A DNA stretch of 64,000 bases from an uncultured Pelagibacteraceae bacterium (GTDB lineage Bacteria; Pseudomonadota; Alphaproteobacteria; Pelagibacterales; Pelagibacteraceae), in NCBI GenBank assembly GCA_902516395.1, contig CABXYN010000001.1, positions 1-64,000 on the forward strand, given 5' to 3'. Under the pieces are notes generated by a model, which had not been told where the DNA came from, did not search any database, and saw nothing but the letters and a program-made list of their open reading frames with translations. The translations under genes and the position numbers were made by a program. Numbering within the stretch: position 1 is the first letter of the stretch; each line of letters opens with the position of its first letter. Shown here in pieces: positions 40,572-49,858 of this stretch.

Positions 40572-41118
40572 TGCTTTGTTAGACGGACATTTTGTATTGT
40601 CATCTGGACTACATTCACCTTCTTATGTGCAGTGTGCAAAATTACTTAGCTTTCCAAACAAATCTGAAAAATTTACAAAATCACTAGCAAGTAAAATAAA
40701 AAAAAAATTTAAAAATATTGATATAATTATTTCGCCAGCAATGGGAGGAATTGTAATTGGCTATGAGATCGGCAGAATTTTAAGAAAAGAAACAATTTTT
40801 TGTGAGCGTGTTAATGGAAACTTTAAATTAAGAAGAGGTTTTAATGTAAAAAAAAAATCAAGAGTTTTAATTATTGAAGATGTCATAACGACAGGAAAAT
40901 CAAGTCTAGAGTGTGCTAAATTAATAAAAAAATCTGGTGCAATTTTGTTAGGATTTGCATGTTTAATTGATAGATCTAATATGCAAACTTTAAAAATAAA
41001 AAGAAAAAAAATTGTCTCACAAGTAAAATTAAAAATTCCAACTTATAAAGAAAAAAATATTCCTAAAAGTCTAAAAAAAATACCAATTACAAAACCGGGT
41101 AGTAGATTCTTAAAATGA
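40528..41118 (+). CDS. pyrE: Orotate phosphoribosyltransferase
   Basis: Forms orotidine 5'-phosphate from orotate and PRPP. The PRPP-binding motif VLIIEDVITTGKSSLE is intact, as are FVLSSGLHSPSYVQ near the N-terminus and the AMGGIVIGYEIGR loop. Length is 196 aa. The start overlaps the rel gene by 44 bases, the largest same-strand overlap here. A later Met is not available before the conserved LSSGLHS block. Confidence 0.95.
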   Translation: MLSLKNSLAVLRKTNALLDGHFVLSSGLHSPSYVQCAKLLSFPNKSEKFTKSLASKIKKKFKNIDIIISPAMGGIVIGYEIGRILRKETIFCERVNGNFKLRRGFNVKKKSRVLIIEDVITTGKSSLECAKLIKKSGAILLGFACLIDRSNMQTLKIKRKKIVSQVKLKIPTYKEKNIPKSLKKIPITKPGSRFLK

Positions 41119-41834
41119 AAAAGAGGCTAGGTGTAAACATTGACCATGTTGCAACTTTGAGAAATGCTAGAGGTGAAAAACATCCTGACCCCTATAGTGT
41201 AGCTTTAGATGTTCTAAAGGCTGGTGCAGACTCAATTACTGTTCACCTAAGAGAGGATAGGAGACACATTAAAGATATGGATTTAAAAATTCTCTCATCA
41301 AATAAATCAATCCCTATTAATTTGGAAATAGCTTCAGATCCAAAAATTGTTAATATTGCACTAAAAAACAAACCTTCATTTATCTGTCTTGTTCCTGAAA
41401 AAAGAAATGAAGTTACTACTGAAGGAGGATTAAATTTAAAAAAAAATAAAAATAAAATCAAAAAAATATTAGAAATCTTTAATAGAAATAATATTAGAAC
41501 TAGCTTATTTATAAATCCATCTCTTCAAGATATAAAATTATCAAAAACGTTAGGTAGTAAATGTATAGAAATACATACAGGAAAGATTTCTAACCAAATA
41601 AAACAAAAAAAAAATTATACTAAAGAACTAAATAAAATTAAAAAATGTGCCTTTTATGCAAGTAAAATAGGTTTAGAAGTTCACGCTGGTCATGGTATGG
41701 ACTATAAAACAACAAAAATACTAAATAAGATAAAACAAATTGAGGAATTTAATATAGGCCATTTTATAATTGGAGAATCTGTCTCCCATAGTATTTCAAA
41801 AGTAGTTAAACAATTTATTAAAATATTAAGATAA
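41115..41834 (+). CDS. pdxJ: Pyridoxine 5'-phosphate synthase
   Basis: Final ring-closing enzyme of DXP-dependent vitamin B6 synthesis. The 239 aa product begins RLGVNIDHVATLRNARGE and holds AGADSITVHLREDRRHI, with LEVHAGHGMDYKT near the end, all diagnostic. It overlaps pyrE by four bases (ATGA). The order pdxJ-acpS is common in proteobacteria. Confidence 0.97.
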   Translation: MKKRLGVNIDHVATLRNARGEKHPDPYSVALDVLKAGADSITVHLREDRRHIKDMDLKILSSNKSIPINLEIASDPKIVNIALKNKPSFICLVPEKRNEVTTEGGLNLKKNKNKIKKILEIFNRNNIRTSLFINPSLQDIKLSKTLGSKCIEIHTGKISNQIKQKKNYTKELNKIKKCAFYASKIGLEVHAGHGMDYKTTKILNKIKQIEEFNIGHFIIGESVSHSISKVVKQFIKILR

Positions 41835-42223
41835 TGCATATAATAGGTAACGGTGTTGATATTATTAAAAACAGTAGAATAAATAATTCATTAAAAATAA
41901 AAGGTTTTTTAAATAGAATTTTTACTAAAAAAGAAATCCAACAGGGAACAAAATTAAAAAATAAAATTAATTTTTACGCAAAAAGATTTGCTGCAAAAGA
42001 GGCTTTTGTTAAAGCAATTGGGACTGGTTTTAGATCAGATATAAATTTTATAGATATTGAAATTAAGAACTACAAGAATGGAAAGCCATATATTTCACTA
42101 TCAAAAAAGTTAAACAACTTTTTGCAAAATAAGTTTAAAATACAAAAATATAAAATCTTTTTATCTCTTTCTGATGAGAAAGATTATTCAATAGCGTTTG
42201 TAGTTATAGATAAAAAAATATGA
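41834..42223 (+). CDS. acpS: Holo-[acyl-carrier-protein] synthase
   Basis: Adds phosphopantetheine to acyl-carrier protein. It is 129 aa, with IIGNGVDIIKNSRI at the start and the Mg2+-site helix FAAKEAFVKAIGTGF. These are the two signature blocks of AcpS. It overlaps lepB by four bases. Confidence 0.95.
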   Translation: MHIIGNGVDIIKNSRINNSLKIKGFLNRIFTKKEIQQGTKLKNKINFYAKRFAAKEAFVKAIGTGFRSDINFIDIEIKNYKNGKPYISLSKKLNNFLQNKFKIQKYKIFLSLSDEKDYSIAFVVIDKKI

Positions 42224-42948
42224 AAAAAATAATAATTGAAAATCTTAAAACTATAATTTATGCTCTAATCATTGCTGTTTTAATCAGATCTATCTTGTTG
42301 CAGCCTTTTTATATCCCTTCATCGTCAATGGAACCAAATTTATTAGTTGGAGATAGACTTTTTGTAACTAAATTTACATATGGTTATAGCAAACATTCCT
42401 TTCCATTTAGTCCACCTATTTTTGAAAACCGTATTTTTACCAATAATCCTGAACGAGGTGACGTTGCTGTATTTAAAACACCAGCTGATAATAGAACCGA
42501 TTATATAAAGCGTGTTATTGGTTTACCAGGTGATACAATTCAGTTTATTAATGGTGATCTTTACCTTAATGATAATCAAATTTTAAAAACAATTAAATCA
42601 AAAAATATCACTAATTATTGTGGCAAATCAAAAATAAAAGTTAACACATTTGAGGAAAAACTTCCAAACGGTAAAGTTTATTTGGCATCATACAGAACAG
42701 ATATTACTTTTGCTAACACAGATAAATACCTAGTGCCAAAAGACCATTTATTTTTCTTAGGAGACAATAGGGATTGCTCAAAAGATAGTAGATTTTTATC
42801 TGAAGTTGGATATGTCCATAAAAATAATCTTGTGGGAAAAGCTCAAATCTTATTTTTTTCATCAGATCCATTTGTAGGAAGTATTGTTAAATTTTGGAAT
42901 TGGAATGAAATATTAAGGTTAAATAGATTTTTCAAATTGATTGATTAA
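42220..42948 (+). CDS. lepB: Signal peptidase I
   Basis: Removes signal peptides of exported proteins at the outer face of the inner membrane. An N-terminal membrane segment (about 9-30) precedes the catalytic Ser in PSSSMEPNLLVGDRLFV. The general-base Lys lies in DYIKRVIGLPGD, and box E GDNRDCSKDSR follows. Length is 242 aa. Its place before rnc is the classic lepB-rnc order. Confidence 0.97.
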   Translation: MKKIIIENLKTIIYALIIAVLIRSILLQPFYIPSSSMEPNLLVGDRLFVTKFTYGYSKHSFPFSPPIFENRIFTNNPERGDVAVFKTPADNRTDYIKRVIGLPGDTIQFINGDLYLNDNQILKTIKSKNITNYCGKSKIKVNTFEEKLPNGKVYLASYRTDITFANTDKYLVPKDHLFFLGDNRDCSKDSRFLSEVGYVHKNNLVGKAQILFFSSDPFVGSIVKFWNWNEILRLNRFFKLID

Positions 42949-42950
42949 TT

Positions 42951-43616
42951 ATGAACGCTATTAAAAGACTTCAAAAAAAAATTAAAATAGATTTCAAAAA
43001 TGAAAAAATACTTTTGCAAGCAATTACTCATAAAAGTTTTGATCCAAATAATAATTATGAAAATCTTGAATTTTTAGGTGATAGAGTACTAGGACTTGTT
43101 GTTTCAAAAAAATTATATGAACTTTATCCAAATGAAAAAGTAGGGTCTTTAGATAAAAAATTAGCGTCATTGGTTAATAAAAATAAATGTTTAGAAGTAG
43201 GTAATTCATTAAGCCTTAAAGAATTTGTAATTACAGGTAATTCTAAGTCGAGCAAAAACATTGTAGAAAATAAAATTATCTCAGATTGCTGCGAGGCAAT
43301 AATTGGAGCAATTTATTTAGATAAAGGATTAGAAGTTTCTAAAAGTTTTATTCTCAAACTATGGAAAGATTTAATAAACGATGCAGAAACTACATTTGTT
43401 GATGCCAAAACACAACTGCAGGAATACTCTTTAAAAAGTTTTAAAATATTGCCTATTTATAAATTAGTTTCTAACACAGGGCCTAGACATAAGCCAAATT
43501 TTAAAGTTGGGGTAAGACTTAAAAATAGTACGTATATTTATTCAATAGGATCTTCAAAGAAAAATGCAGAGCAATCTGCAGCCTTAGAACTTCTTAAAAA
43601 AATTAAGCAAAAATGA
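42951..43616 (+). CDS. rnc: Ribonuclease III
   Basis: Cleaves double-stranded RNA in rRNA processing and turnover. The signature NLEFLGDRVLGLVVSKKLYE is near residue 38 and the second acidic cluster is in ISDCCEAIIGAIYLDKG. A dsRNA-binding domain forms the C-terminal third (DAKTQLQEYSLKS, then KKNAEQSAALELL). Length is 221 aa. It overlaps recO by four bases, with no era gene between. Confidence 0.97.
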   Translation: MNAIKRLQKKIKIDFKNEKILLQAITHKSFDPNNNYENLEFLGDRVLGLVVSKKLYELYPNEKVGSLDKKLASLVNKNKCLEVGNSLSLKEFVITGNSKSSKNIVENKIISDCCEAIIGAIYLDKGLEVSKSFILKLWKDLINDAETTFVDAKTQLQEYSLKSFKILPIYKLVSNTGPRHKPNFKVGVRLKNSTYIYSIGSSKKNAEQSAALELLKKIKQK

Positions 43617-44287
43617 ACTTGCAAGATAAAGGATATTTATTGTCTTTGAATAAATATAATGAAAATTCATCAATAGCCGAATTTTACACTGAAAATAATG
43701 GAAAAATAGTTGGTGTAATTTTTGGATCAACTTCAAAAAAGATTAAGAGTTATTTGCTAATAGGTAATAAATTTCACATAAATTCGAAACTAAGAGACGA
43801 TGGCAGACTTGGTTATTTAAAGGTTGAGATTGATGAAATCAAGACACCAGTTTATTTAGAAAATAAAAAAAAACTATTTTGTATTATATATTGTATGAAT
43901 TTGATTAAAATTCTCACGGCTGAAAATGAGAATAATATTGAAATATATAATCTTTTAGAAAAATTATTCAAAATAATTGAACTTGATAATTGGCTTGTTG
44001 AATTTTTATATTTAGAGCTAAATATACTAAAGTCTATTGGATATGATATAAATTTTAAAGATTACGTGGTCGATAAAAATATTAACGGCCAAACCAAATA
44101 TATTGTAGACTCAAGTCAAAAAATTATACCTAATTTTCTAATAGATAAAAATATTAGTCCTGAAAATTTAAAAGACATATATAGTGGCTTTTCCATAGTT
44201 GGAGATTTTTTGGATAAAACAATCATCAAACCTAACAATAAGAATTATCCTTCCTCAAGAAATGATTTCGTTAATTTGTTAAAATAA
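43613..44287 (+). CDS. recO: DNA repair protein RecO
   Basis: RecO loads RecA on gapped DNA with RecR. The 224 aa product starts with the OB-fold region (DKGYLLSLNKYNENSSIAEFYTENNGKIVGVIFG) and continues with a helical domain. Primary sequence is weakly conserved; the call relies on the N-terminal pattern and the rnc-recO position. It lacks the C-terminal zinc cysteines of some homologues. Its stop abuts the end of convergent hemB. Confidence 0.85.
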   Translation: MNLQDKGYLLSLNKYNENSSIAEFYTENNGKIVGVIFGSTSKKIKSYLLIGNKFHINSKLRDDGRLGYLKVEIDEIKTPVYLENKKKLFCIIYCMNLIKILTAENENNIEIYNLLEKLFKIIELDNWLVEFLYLELNILKSIGYDINFKDYVVDKNINGQTKYIVDSSQKIIPNFLIDKNISPENLKDIYSGFSIVGDFLDKTIIKPNNKNYPSSRNDFVNLLK

Positions 44288-45268
44288 TTAAAGATCTACC
44301 TGATCAGCAAAATAAGTTACAATACTATTTGCTCCAGCCCTTTTAAAAGAAATAAGAGACTCTTTTATTGAAGTTTTATCTATTAATTTTTTATTAATTC
44401 CACTCATTATTAAACTGTATTCACCAGAAACTTGATATGCAAATACTGGTATTTTGAAATTATCTTTTACTTTTTTTATTATATCAAGATAGGGCATGCC
44501 AGGTTTAACCATGACCATATCAGCACCTTCTTTTATATCTAATGAAACTTCTCTCAAAGACTCATCTGAATTTCTAAAATCCATTTGGTATGTTTTTTTA
44601 TCACCTTTTAATAATTTTTTTGATCCAACAGCGTCTCTAAATGGCCCATAAAAGCTAGATGAAAATTTTACTGCATATGACAATATCTGCACATCGTTTA
44701 AATTATTTTTATCTAGAGCTGATCTAATTTTACCAATTCTGCCGTCCATCATATCTGAAGGTGCGATAACATCACATCCCATTTTTGCTTGAAGTACAGC
44801 TTGTTTGGTGAGTATTTCTACAGTTTTATCATTTAGAATATTGTTTTTATTTAATAATCCATCATGGCCATGGGAAGTGTATGGATCTAGGGCTACATCG
44901 CACATAATGCCAATTTTATTCTTAAATTTTTTTTTAATAAACTTTATTCCTCTGCAAACCAAATTGTCTGGATTTAAAGCTTCAGATCCTTTTTCATCTT
45001 TCTTTGTAGGACTTGTGTATGGAAATAAAGCAACCATAGGTATTCCTTTTTTTATTGCTTTACCTACAACTGTATTTAGTTTATCTACACTATATCTAAA
45101 TACATTTGGCATAGATTTTATTGATTCTTTTTTATTTTTTCCTTCAATCAAGAAAATTGGCAGTATCAAATCACTGTAAGATAAAGAACTTTCTTGAACT
45201 AATTTTCTAGACCAAGCATATTTTCTTGATCTTCTAAGCCTTAAATTTGGGTATTTACCTGTAATCAT
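44288..45268 (-). CDS. hemB: Delta-aminolevulinic acid dehydratase (porphobilinogen synthase)
   Basis: Condenses two 5-aminolevulinate molecules in haem synthesis. I place the start at 45268 (MITGKYPNLRLRRSRKYAW); the reading frame extends 21 codons further upstream without conserved sequence. DVALDPYTSHGHDGLL is the metal-site region without the zinc-type Cys triad, suggesting a Mg2+-dependent enzyme. The Schiff-base Lys is in MVMVKPGMPYLD. Length is 326 aa. Confidence 0.95.
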   Translation of the reverse strand: MITGKYPNLRLRRSRKYAWSRKLVQESSLSYSDLILPIFLIEGKNKKESIKSMPNVFRYSVDKLNTVVGKAIKKGIPMVALFPYTSPTKKDEKGSEALNPDNLVCRGIKFIKKKFKNKIGIMCDVALDPYTSHGHDGLLNKNNILNDKTVEILTKQAVLQAKMGCDVIAPSDMMDGRIGKIRSALDKNNLNDVQILSYAVKFSSSFYGPFRDAVGSKKLLKGDKKTYQMDFRNSDESLREVSLDIKEGADMVMVKPGMPYLDIIKKVKDNFKIPVFAYQVSGEYSLIMSGINKKLIDKTSIKESLISFKRAGANSIVTYFADQVDL

Positions 45269-45339
45269 ATTGTATTTTATTATGCGACAAAATCTATTAT
45301 ACAAATATATATATAAATGAGTAGAAAACAATCTTCATA

Positions 45340-45981
45340 ATGGACAATAAAAATAAAATTGTAAATCTAAACTTACATAATCAAACTGATAGAGTTTTGG
45401 ACTTTAGTGATTTTCAAAAACAAACTATACAATTTGATATTGTTAAGCTTCAAGATGCTTATAATCAAATCATACAAATTAAAAAATTTGATGATGGTGG
45501 CGGTGTAACTAATTTTGGTGCAATTTCATTAACACAAATACCAGGAGACCCGGACTCAATAAAAGGAAGTAAAGCTCGTGGCGTTTATTGGACTAAACCT
45601 GATAAATCTGGAAAAGAAGTTTCAAGAGATGTGGATATAGACGAGTCTAAATACAGTGAATTCATAAGAGATTATGAAAATACTTATTTTAAAGAAGTTT
45701 ATGATGTTCTTTCATCCAAATATAAATTAGGTAGAGTGAGAATTTTATTAAAAGAACCAAGATCAACATTAAGCTGGCATAGAGATCCAGAGCCTAGATT
45801 GCATATACCAATTATAACAAATCCAGGTTGCTTGATGGTTATTGATAATGTAGCTAAGCATATGCCTGCTGATGGATCAGTTTGGGTTACTAACAATACG
45901 AAATATCATAATGCATTTAATGGTGGAGAAGAAAACAGAATACACCTTGTTGCTTGTGTTTTAGATTATAAATTTAATTAA
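45340..45981 (+). CDS. Aspartyl/asparaginyl beta-hydroxylase-like 2-oxoglutarate oxygenase
   Basis: A 213 aa protein I recognise only at family level. The C-terminal half has an iron/2-oxoglutarate pattern: His147 and Asp149 in SWHRDPEPRLHIPI, His190 in NNTKYHNAFNGG, and Arg200 in NRIHLVACVLDY as the likely 2-oxoglutarate-binding residue. This is the cupin motif of Asp/Asn beta-hydroxylases. Substrate unknown; small-molecule and protein substrates are both possible. It is two bases upstream of rpiB. Confidence 0.75.
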   Translation: MDNKNKIVNLNLHNQTDRVLDFSDFQKQTIQFDIVKLQDAYNQIIQIKKFDDGGGVTNFGAISLTQIPGDPDSIKGSKARGVYWTKPDKSGKEVSRDVDIDESKYSEFIRDYENTYFKEVYDVLSSKYKLGRVRILLKEPRSTLSWHRDPEPRLHIPIITNPGCLMVIDNVAKHMPADGSVWVTNNTKYHNAFNGGEENRIHLVACVLDYKFN

Positions 45982-45982
45982 T

Positions 45983-46402
45983 TTGAAAAAAATCTTTATT
46001 GCATCAGATCACGCTGGTTTTAAATTAAAAGAAAGTATTAAAAAAAATTTTTCTACAAAGTTTGATGTTTCAGATTTAGGACCAAAAAATTCCAAAAAAT
46101 CAGTAAATTACCCAGATTATGCCCATAAATTATCAAAAAAGATAAAAAAAAAGAATGTTGGTATTTTAGTATGTGGTTCAGGTATGGGTATGGCAATAAC
46201 TGCTAATAAGCATAAAAATATAAGAGCGGCATTATGTTATTCAGTAAAAAACGCTAAATTATCTAGATTGCATAATGATGCAAATGTTATTACATTAGGA
46301 GAAAGGTTGATTAGTAAAAATTTAGCCTTTAAATGTATAAATGCATTCTTAAATACAAAGTTTGAAGGTGGGAGGCACTTAAAAAGAGTTAAAAAAATAT
46401 AA
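45983..46402 (+). CDS. rpiB: Ribose-5-phosphate isomerase B
   Basis: Interconverts ribose-5-phosphate and ribulose-5-phosphate. The 139 aa product begins [17 protein letters not shown] from a TTG codon; no ATG lies before the conserved SDHAG motif. The [28 protein letters not shown] block with the catalytic Cys is intact. RpiB next to glyA is common in alphaproteobacteria. Confidence 0.93.
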   Translation: MKKIFIASDHAGFKLKESIKKNFSTKFDVSDLGPKNSKKSVNYPDYAHKLSKKIKKKNVGILVCGSGMGMAITANKHKNIRAALCYSVKNAKLSRLHNDANVITLGERLISKNLAFKCINAFLNTKFEGGRHLKRVKKI

Positions 46403-46406
46403 ATTT

Positions 46407-47717
46407 ATGTCTAGTGAAACAAAATATTTAAACAGTGAGTATAAAGATTTTTTTGAAAAAAGCTTATTAGATAGCGATCCAGAAATTTATAAAGCTATTA
46501 ATGATGAGTTAGTAAGACAACAAAATCATATTGAACTAATTGCATCTGAAAATATTGTATCTCAAGCAGTTTTAGAAGCCCAAGGTTCAGTATTAACTAA
46601 TAAGTATGCTGAGGGATATCCCGGAAAAAGATATTATAATGGTTGTGAACATGTGGATGTTGCGGAACAATTAGCTATAGACAGACTTAAAGAATTATTT
46701 AACTGTAAATTTGCCAACGCACAACCTCACTCAGGGGCACAAGCAAACGGTGCTGTTTTTTTAGCTTTGTTAAAGCCTGGTGATACTTTTATGGGAATGA
46801 GCTTGAATTCAGGAGGTCATATTACTCATGGTTTAAAAATTTCTATGTCAGGAAAATGGTTTAATGCAATTGGATATGAAGTTGATAAAAAGTCTGAACT
46901 TATTGATTATGATAATGTTGAAAAACTTGCGCTTGAGCACAAACCTAAACTTATAATTGCTGGTGGTAGTGCTTATTCAAGGGTTATTGACTTTAAAAGA
47001 TTTAGAGAAATAGCTGATAAAGTTGGAGCATACCTAATGGTTGATATGGCTCATTTTTCTGGTTTGGTTGCTGGTAAGGGATATCCAAATCCATGCGACT
47101 ATGCTCATGTAGTCACATCTACTACTCATAAAGTTTTTAGAAGTGCGAGGGGTGGAATCATATTAACTAATCATGAAGACTTATCTAAAAAATTTAATAC
47201 AGCAGTTTTTCCTGGATACCAAGGAGGACCACTAATGCATATTATAGCTGCAAAAGCTGTTGGATTTAAAGAAGCATTAAAACCTGAATTTAAAGATTAT
47301 ATTAAAACTGTTTTGGCTAACGCAAAAATTTTAGCTGAAACGTTAAAAAATAATGGTTTTAAAATTTATTCAGGTGGTACAGATACACATCTTATGTTAG
47401 TTGACCTAAGACCTTTTAATGTAAAAGGTAACGTCGCTGCAGAAAGCCTTTCTAGAGCTAATATTACATGTAATAAAAATGGTATTCCGTTTGACAGTGA
47501 AAGCCCAATGATAACTTCTGGAATAAGACTTGGATCACAGGCTGCTACAACTCGCGGTTTTGGATTAAAAGAATTTCAAATAGTAGGTGATTTAATAACA
47601 AAAACTATAAAAGGGTTAGCTGAAAACCCTGAAGATAACTCTAAAACTGAAGATGAAGTAAGAAAAGAAGTTGTTAGCCTATGTTCAAATTTTCCTATAT
47701 ATAAGCACTTAGGTTAG
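46407..47717 (+). CDS. glyA: Serine hydroxymethyltransferase
   Basis: PLP enzyme converting serine + THF to glycine + methylene-THF. [21 protein letters not shown] and the [16 protein letters not shown] block are diagnostic. The PLP Lys lies in [16 protein letters not shown]; most homologues read TLRGPRGG there, a mild divergence. Length is 436 aa. It sits four bases after rpiB, so no glycine riboswitch precedes it directly. Confidence 0.96.
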   Translation: MSSETKYLNSEYKDFFEKSLLDSDPEIYKAINDELVRQQNHIELIASENIVSQAVLEAQGSVLTNKYAEGYPGKRYYNGCEHVDVAEQLAIDRLKELFNCKFANAQPHSGAQANGAVFLALLKPGDTFMGMSLNSGGHITHGLKISMSGKWFNAIGYEVDKKSELIDYDNVEKLALEHKPKLIIAGGSAYSRVIDFKRFREIADKVGAYLMVDMAHFSGLVAGKGYPNPCDYAHVVTSTTHKVFRSARGGIILTNHEDLSKKFNTAVFPGYQGGPLMHIIAAKAVGFKEALKPEFKDYIKTVLANAKILAETLKNNGFKIYSGGTDTHLMLVDLRPFNVKGNVAAESLSRANITCNKNGIPFDSESPMITSGIRLGSQAATTRGFGLKEFQIVGDLITKTIKGLAENPEDNSKTEDEVRKEVVSLCSNFPIYKHLG

Positions 47718-47726
47718 ATTAAGCTT

Positions 47727-48185
47727 ATGATATGTCCTATATGTAAAAAAGGCGACACTTCAGTTGTCGACTCAAGACCTACAGAAGATGGTACAACTAT
47801 TAGAAGACGAAGACTTTGTACTTGTGGACAAAGATTTACTACTTTTGAAAGAGTACAATTTAGAGAATTAACTGTAATTAAAAAGAACGGAAGAAAGTCA
47901 ACTTTTGATAGGGAAAAACTTTCAAAATCTATCTATGTTGCTTTGAAGAAAAGACCTATTGATACAGAAACAACTGAAAAATTTATTTCTAAAATAAGTA
48001 GATCACTTGAGGAATTAGGTCAAAGTGAAATATTATCAAATACAATCGGTACAATGGTCATGGAGGGACTAAAAGAACTAGACCCTGTAGCATATGTCCG
48101 ATTTGCATCAGTCTATAGAAACTTCAGAGAAGAAAAAGACTTTGTTCAATTTGTGGATAGAATTGATGTCTTTAAAAAAAGATAA
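47727..48185 (+). CDS. nrdR: Transcriptional repressor NrdR
   Basis: ATP/dATP-sensing repressor of ribonucleotide reductase genes. The N-terminal zinc ribbon has [17 protein letters not shown] and [16 protein letters not shown]; an ATP-cone domain follows ([17 protein letters not shown]). Length is 152 aa. The glyA-nrdR-ribD order is a known alphaproteobacterial arrangement. It overlaps ribD by 20 bases. Confidence 0.97.
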   Translation: MICPICKKGDTSVVDSRPTEDGTTIRRRRLCTCGQRFTTFERVQFRELTVIKKNGRKSTFDREKLSKSIYVALKKRPIDTETTEKFISKISRSLEELGQSEILSNTIGTMVMEGLKELDPVAYVRFASVYRNFREEKDFVQFVDRIDVFKKR

Positions 48186-49263
48186 TTATAAATCATCAGA
48201 TAAAAAAATTATGAACTTTGCTATAAACTTAGCAGAGAATAATAAGTATTTAACTGGCACAAATCCATCAGTTGGATGTGTAATTGTAAAAAATAATAAA
48301 ATCTTATCTTTTGCAACGACTAATAATGGAGGAAGACCACATGCAGAAAGTATTGCCTTAAATAAAAATAGATACAATAAAGGAACATCGCTTTACTCGA
48401 CACTTGAGCCTTGTTCTCATCACGGGGTAACACCTCCTTGCACAAATGCAATAATAAAAAATAAAGTTAAGATAGTGTACTACTCAATTGAAGATAAAGA
48501 TTTACGTACATTTAATAAAACTAAAAAGATTTTAAAGTCTAAAAAAATAGTTGCGATATCAGGACTTCAAAAACAAAAAGTTAAGAACCTTTATAAAGAA
48601 TATAATTATGTAAGATCTAACAAAACCCCTTATGTAATTGGAAAAATTGCAAGCTCATCAAATTTGAATATTTTGAGAAACAATTCTTTTATAACGAATG
48701 AACATTCAAGAAGAGTTTCACATATTTTAAGATTTCAAAATCATGCAATATTAACTTCTTACAAAACAATTAATAAAGACAACCCTAAACTTAATTGTAG
48801 ATTGAATGGATTAGAGAAATATTCACCTACTGTAGTTGTAATAGATAAGAATTTAAAAATAAAAATTAACTCTTACGTGATTAAAAATTCAACAAAAAGC
48901 AAATTAATTATATTTCACTGTTCTAAAAATATCTCTAAAATTAAGTTTCTAAAAAAAAGAGGTGTTAAACTTATTTATCAAAAACTAGAAAATAAGACTA
49001 ACTTTGACCTTAGAAAAGTAACACAAACACTTTATAAACTTGGTCTACACAGGATTTTAATAGAAACCGGTAAGGATTTAATGACTAATTTCCTTAATGA
49101 AAATTTATTAAATGAATTCTATTTTTTTAAAAGCGACAAAATAATCTCTAATAGAGATAAAATTAATATATCTTCATTAGTGAAAATGATTAATAAAAAC
49201 TATAAAAATAAAAAAAAAATAAACACATATTTAGATAAAGATATACTTACTCACTACTATTAA
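48166..49263 (+). CDS. ribD: Bifunctional riboflavin deaminase/reductase
   Basis: Second and third steps of riboflavin synthesis. I chose ATG 48166 ([26 protein letters not shown]); the open frame runs 24 codons further upstream inside nrdR without conservation. The deaminase zinc site is HAES with [17 protein letters not shown]. The C-terminal reductase domain is present ([21 protein letters not shown]), although its sequence is divergent. Length is 365 aa. Confidence 0.93.
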   Translation: MSLKKDNYKSSDKKIMNFAINLAENNKYLTGTNPSVGCVIVKNNKILSFATTNNGGRPHAESIALNKNRYNKGTSLYSTLEPCSHHGVTPPCTNAIIKNKVKIVYYSIEDKDLRTFNKTKKILKSKKIVAISGLQKQKVKNLYKEYNYVRSNKTPYVIGKIASSSNLNILRNNSFITNEHSRRVSHILRFQNHAILTSYKTINKDNPKLNCRLNGLEKYSPTVVVIDKNLKIKINSYVIKNSTKSKLIIFHCSKNISKIKFLKKRGVKLIYQKLENKTNFDLRKVTQTLYKLGLHRILIETGKDLMTNFLNENLLNEFYFFKSDKIISNRDKINISSLVKMINKNYKNKKKINTYLDKDILTHYY

Positions 49264-49264
49264 A

Positions 49265-49858
49265 ATGTTTAATGGAATTATATTTAATAAAGGAATAATT
49301 AACGAAATCGAAAAAAGGACAAAGGGAGTTAATTTATTTATAAAATCTTCATTGAAAGTTTCGAATAAAAATCTTGGGATTTCAATTTCTTGTGATGGAG
49401 TTTGTCTTACTTTAGTTTCTTACAAGAATAAGACTTTAGAATTTTATCTATCAAATGAAACTTTGGCTAAATCAAAATTTAGAAATATTAAAATTGGAGA
49501 TGAAATTAATTTAGAAAAACCCTTAAAATTTGGTGATAATATTTCAGGACATATCTGCCAAGGTCATGTTGATACCGTTTGTTCTGTGAAAAGTATTAAA
49601 AAAATTGATAAATCAAATATTTTTGAATTTAAAATAACAAAATCACTTAAGAAGCAATTAGTAGAAAAAGCTTCTATATTAATAAATGGAGTATCACTAA
49701 CAATATCAAAAATAAAAAAGAATTCCTTTGAAATATGGATTATACCTCACACATTAAAATTAACTAACTTAATCTCACTTAAAAAAAATGATTTGGTCAA
49801 TGTTGAGATTGATATTATGTCAAAATATGTAAAAAAATTTATCAATGAAAAAAAATAA
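49265..49858 (+). CDS. ribE: Riboflavin synthase alpha chain
   Basis: Dismutates two 6,7-dimethyl-8-ribityllumazine molecules into riboflavin. The 197 aa product shows the internal duplication of the family: MFNGIIFNKGIINEIEK with ISISCDGVCLTLV in the first half, and GDNISGHICQGHVDTV with ASILINGVSLTIS in the second. It overlaps the next gene by 14 bases. The symbol ribC is used in some species. Confidence 0.94.
   Translation: MFNGIIFNKGIINEIEKRTKGVNLFIKSSLKVSNKNLGISISCDGVCLTLVSYKNKTLEFYLSNETLAKSKFRNIKIGDEINLEKPLKFGDNISGHICQGHVDTVCSVKSIKKIDKSNIFEFKITKSLKKQLVEKASILINGVSLTISKIKKNSFEIWIIPHTLKLTNLISLKKNDLVNVEIDIMSKYVKKFINEKK

Noticed and set aside
46403-46406. Glycine riboswitch expected upstream of glyA in SAR11
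   Set aside because: Only four bases separate rpiB and glyA, and the gap before soxB is 64 bases with promoter-like elements but no aptamer pattern.
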